A DNA stretch of 7,785 bases. Origin: Clostridiales bacterium. Lineage in GTDB: Bacteria; Bacillota; Clostridia; Oscillospirales; Butyricicoccaceae. A program made the translations under genes and the position numbers. How positions within the stretch are numbered: the first letter of the stretch is position 1; each line of letters starts with the position of its first letter. The stretch is taken from contig JANZZB010000069.1 of NCBI GenBank assembly GCA_026419635.1, positions 1-7,785 on the forward strand, given 5' to 3'. A model generated the notes under the pieces. That model saw nothing but the letters and a program-made list of their open reading frames with translations, was not told the origin of the DNA and did no database searches. Positions 6,098 to 7,785 of this stretch are shown here, piece by piece.

Positions 6098-6110
6098 TTT
6101 CTGAGCCCGA

Positions 6111-6719
6111 TTAGTTTGGCTGCAATTTATAAAACAAAGATAAATATTCTGAAGGCTTTTCGCATTTCATAAAACCGGACATTACGCACACTCCTTTTGC
6201 CCCTGCTTCGACGGCTTCATAAGCATTGTCCGGATTGATTCCTCCGATTGCATACACCGGTTTACAAACTTCATTTCTGAGATTCATTAAAAAAGGTATT
6301 CCTTTGGGGGCAAGTCCTTTTTTGCAGTCGGTTGCAAAGATATGCCCCGCCGTTAAATATGAAACACCTAACTTTTCCGCTTCCTTTGCTTCTAAAGTGG
6401 TATGTACGGAGGTACCGACGATATCAAACTCTTTTAGATTCCATGCCTCATTCTTCAAAACAGGAAAAGGCAGATGAATTGCCCGGCACCCAAGATTTCT
6501 TGCCACATGAACATATGTATGCAGTATACACTTTACTTCGTATCCTTTACATATTTCCAAAACTTTTGCTGCAAGTTCCTCATACTCCGTCTCAGTCAGG
6601 TCCTTTTCACGTAAAATAATACCGTAAGGCTTTGCTGCCGCAATTTTTTCTAATTGCATAAGGAAATCAATACTGCAAAGCTTTCTGTTCGTTACTACAA
6701 TCACTTTACACATAGACAT
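6111..6719 (-). CDS. tenI: TenI-like thiazole tautomerase (ThiE/TenI family)
   Basis: A 202-residue TIM-barrel protein of the thiamine phosphate synthase/TenI superfamily, cytoplasmic. It fits TenI better than true ThiE: it carries GHIFATDCKKG (125-135) with His126, matching the TenI motif with its catalytic His (B. subtilis TenI H122, GHVFETDCKKG), and the sequence IHLPFP (81-86) replaces the ThiE H-L-G-Q-D-D signature needed for pyrimidine binding. Other shared blocks are LREKDL (36-41), GTSVH (102-106), YAIGGINPD (156-164) and GVCVMSG (176-182). TenI converts the first thiazole product to the aromatic carboxythiazole phosphate. Start: ATG 6719 overlaps the thiH end by 14 nt; Met3 at 6713 would overlap by 8 nt. 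Neither has a clear Shine-Dalgarno, so translational coupling is likely. Automatic annotation may call it ThiE; the missing Q-D-D argues against that. Confidence is high for the family, good for the TenI subtype. Confidence 0.8.
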   Translation of the reverse strand: MSMCKVIVVTNRKLCSIDFLMQLEKIAAAKPYGIILREKDLTETEYEELAAKVLEICKGYEVKCILHTYVHVARNLGCRAIHLPFPVLKNEAWNLKEFDIVGTSVHTTLEAKEAEKLGVSYLTAGHIFATDCKKGLAPKGIPFLMNLRNEVCKPVYAIGGINPDNAYEAVEAGAKGVCVMSGFMKCEKPSEYLSLFYKLQPN

Positions 6720-7779
6720 AGTCGTTCATAACCGGTTGTAAACCATGTTCTTTTATGGCAGCGAAGATCTCATCGACGGATCTCGGGTCGGCAATTTCAA
6801 ATTGTTCATCACCTTTATCCGCCACTTCCTCTTCATGGCTCCCTATGCCAGTGTTTACTCCTGCTGAAATTTTTGTGGCAGCAATACCGATAATGTGATC
6901 GCGGAACCGCGCGCATTCTCTTGATGATATGGTAATTCCGGCAAACGGCATAAACAGACGGTATGCCAGAATTACTTGCATAAGCTGAGTCTCATGGACG
7001 TCTTTAGAATTAATTTTGTCATTGTTTATAATCGGACGGAGTCTGGGACAAGAAAAATTGATTTCCGCATGAGGATATTTTCTTTGTAGTAGCCAAGCAT
7101 GCATTCCAGTAGCAAAGGCATCCTTTCTGAAATCATCCAATCCTAAAAGCGCGGCAAAACCAACACCTCGCATACCGGCGCGCAGCGCCCTTTCCTGTGC
7201 ATAAAACCGATATGGAAATACACGCTTGTGCCCCGCTAAATGAAGTTGTTCATATTTGTCTGAATTGTAGGTCTCCTGAAATACGGTGATAAAATCTGCA
7301 CCGCACTCATGCAGATACGCATATTCACTGACATTCATGGGATAAACTTCAAGACCCACCATCTTAAAGTATTTATGAGCAATTCTGCAAGCCTCTCCAA
7401 TATACTTTATATCAGACATTTTACGACTTTCGCCTGTTAAAATAAGAATCTCTTCAAGACCGGTTTTCGAGATTGCTTTCATTTCCTTATCAATTTCTTC
7501 TGCATTGAGTCTGGCTCGTCTGATTTTATTATGGCAGTTAAAACCACAATAAATGCAATAGTTTTCGCAGTGATTGGCGATATACAGCGGGGTGAACATA
7601 TAAACTGAATTGCCAAAATGTTTGCCGGTTTGAAGCTTTGCTTTCTGGGCCATTTCCTCTAAAAAAGGAACGGCTGCAGGAGACAAAAGCGCGGCAAAAT
7701 CCCGAGGATCTGCAGTATCGTGTTCTAGTGCTTTACGAACATCGGACGCTGTAAAACTGTTATATTCATAAGCGTTCAT
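6706..7779 (-). CDS. thiH: 2-iminoacetate synthase ThiH (radical SAM)
   Basis: ThiH cleaves tyrosine by radical SAM chemistry to p-cresol and dehydroglycine (2-iminoacetate), the glycine-derived unit that ThiG uses to build the thiamine thiazole; it is the oxygen-sensitive alternative to ThiO glycine oxidase. The 357-residue protein has the cluster motif C71-x3-C75-x2-C78 (CENYCIYCGF), the SAM-binding-type ILTGES (112-117), VGLEVYPM (141-148), the SCPRLRP stretch (243-249), ISSRE (284-288) and a C-terminal domain ending with QPVMNDYVYV, as in clostridial ThiH. E. coli ThiH is 377 aa, so the N-terminus is either slightly short or the gene starts before the window: the two codons upstream of ATG 7779 are open (ACC CGG) and no ribosome site is visible. 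It overlaps tenI downstream; thiS/thiF/thiG are expected upstream, beyond the window. Confidence 0.93.
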   Translation of the reverse strand: MNAYEYNSFTASDVRKALEHDTADPRDFAALLSPAAVPFLEEMAQKAKLQTGKHFGNSVYMFTPLYIANHCENYCIYCGFNCHNKIRRARLNAEEIDKEMKAISKTGLEEILILTGESRKMSDIKYIGEACRIAHKYFKMVGLEVYPMNVSEYAYLHECGADFITVFQETYNSDKYEQLHLAGHKRVFPYRFYAQERALRAGMRGVGFAALLGLDDFRKDAFATGMHAWLLQRKYPHAEINFSCPRLRPIINNDKINSKDVHETQLMQVILAYRLFMPFAGITISSRECARFRDHIIGIAATKISAGVNTGIGSHEEEVADKGDEQFEIADPRSVDEIFAAIKEHGLQPVMNDYVYV

Positions 7780-7785
7780 CCGGGT

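Noticed and set aside
5820..6110. Phage or island attachment site at the tRNA-Ala 3' end
   Set aside because: No integrase gene and no direct copy of the tRNA 3' end were seen in the window; the hairpins alone are not evidence of an att site.
5917..6114. 65-codon plus-strand frame over the hairpin cluster
   Set aside because: It starts inside the tRNA-Ala terminator and its sequence is dictated by the palindromes.
6226..6619. Two plus-strand frames antisense to tenI
   Set aside because: They are antisense to a gene with clear family motifs and have no ribosome sites.
1..7785. CRISPR array
   Set aside because: No regularly spaced direct repeats of 24-40 nt occur; all repeats found are inverted or single pairs.

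Overview
The window looks like low-GC chromosomal DNA of a motile, endospore-lineage Firmicute, most likely a member of the Clostridia. The evidence is the flgK-flgL-DUF6470 gene order typical of Bacillota flagellar operons, an oxygen-sensitive ThiH/TenI thiamine-thiazole branch, sigma-A-type promoters (TTGACA/TATAAT) and many A/T-tailed intrinsic terminators. The genus cannot be named from the sequence alone.

Layout. (1) Positions 1-1850, plus strand: the 3' end of flgK, complete flgL and a DUF6470 (YviE-like) gene, the tail of a late flagellar operon. The fliW-csrA pair that often follows is absent. (2) Positions 1851-2333: no intact gene. This stretch holds a roughly 105-nt imperfect palindrome with an internal direct repeat, a GC-richer companion segment with two more small stems, and an open frame without a start codon that reads like the C-terminal remnant of a lost cysteine-containing protein. 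A perfect 16-bp bidirectional terminator (2334-2372) closes the region and separates it from the converging gene. (3) Positions 2515-5352, minus strand: one very large (945 aa) multi-spanning O-antigen ligase/polymerase-family (Wzy_C) protein with an extracytoplasmic insertion and a long extracytoplasmic C-terminal region. It has its own near-consensus promoter. (4) Positions 5537-6110: a divergent pair of tRNA genes, tRNA-Val(GAC) on minus and tRNA-Ala(CGC) on plus, each with a good promoter and terminator, followed by a run of back-to-back hairpins that look like dispersed palindromic repeats. (5) Positions 6111-7785, minus strand: tenI-like and thiH genes overlapping by 14 nt, the downstream end of a thiamine-thiazole operon whose upstream genes lie beyond the window.

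How the parts work together. FlgK and FlgL form the hook-filament junction. DUF6470 is a conserved neighbour of unknown function. ThiH makes dehydroglycine from tyrosine for thiazole synthesis, and the TenI-type protein probably aromatises the thiazole product. The Wzy-type protein is an orphan with no sugar-transferase neighbours, so its substrate is unknown. No convincing new multi-gene system was found. The most unusual items are the palindromic element with the adjacent gene remnant, the architecture of the 945-aa polymerase, the hairpin cluster after tRNA-Ala, and the T-stem mismatch of that tRNA.
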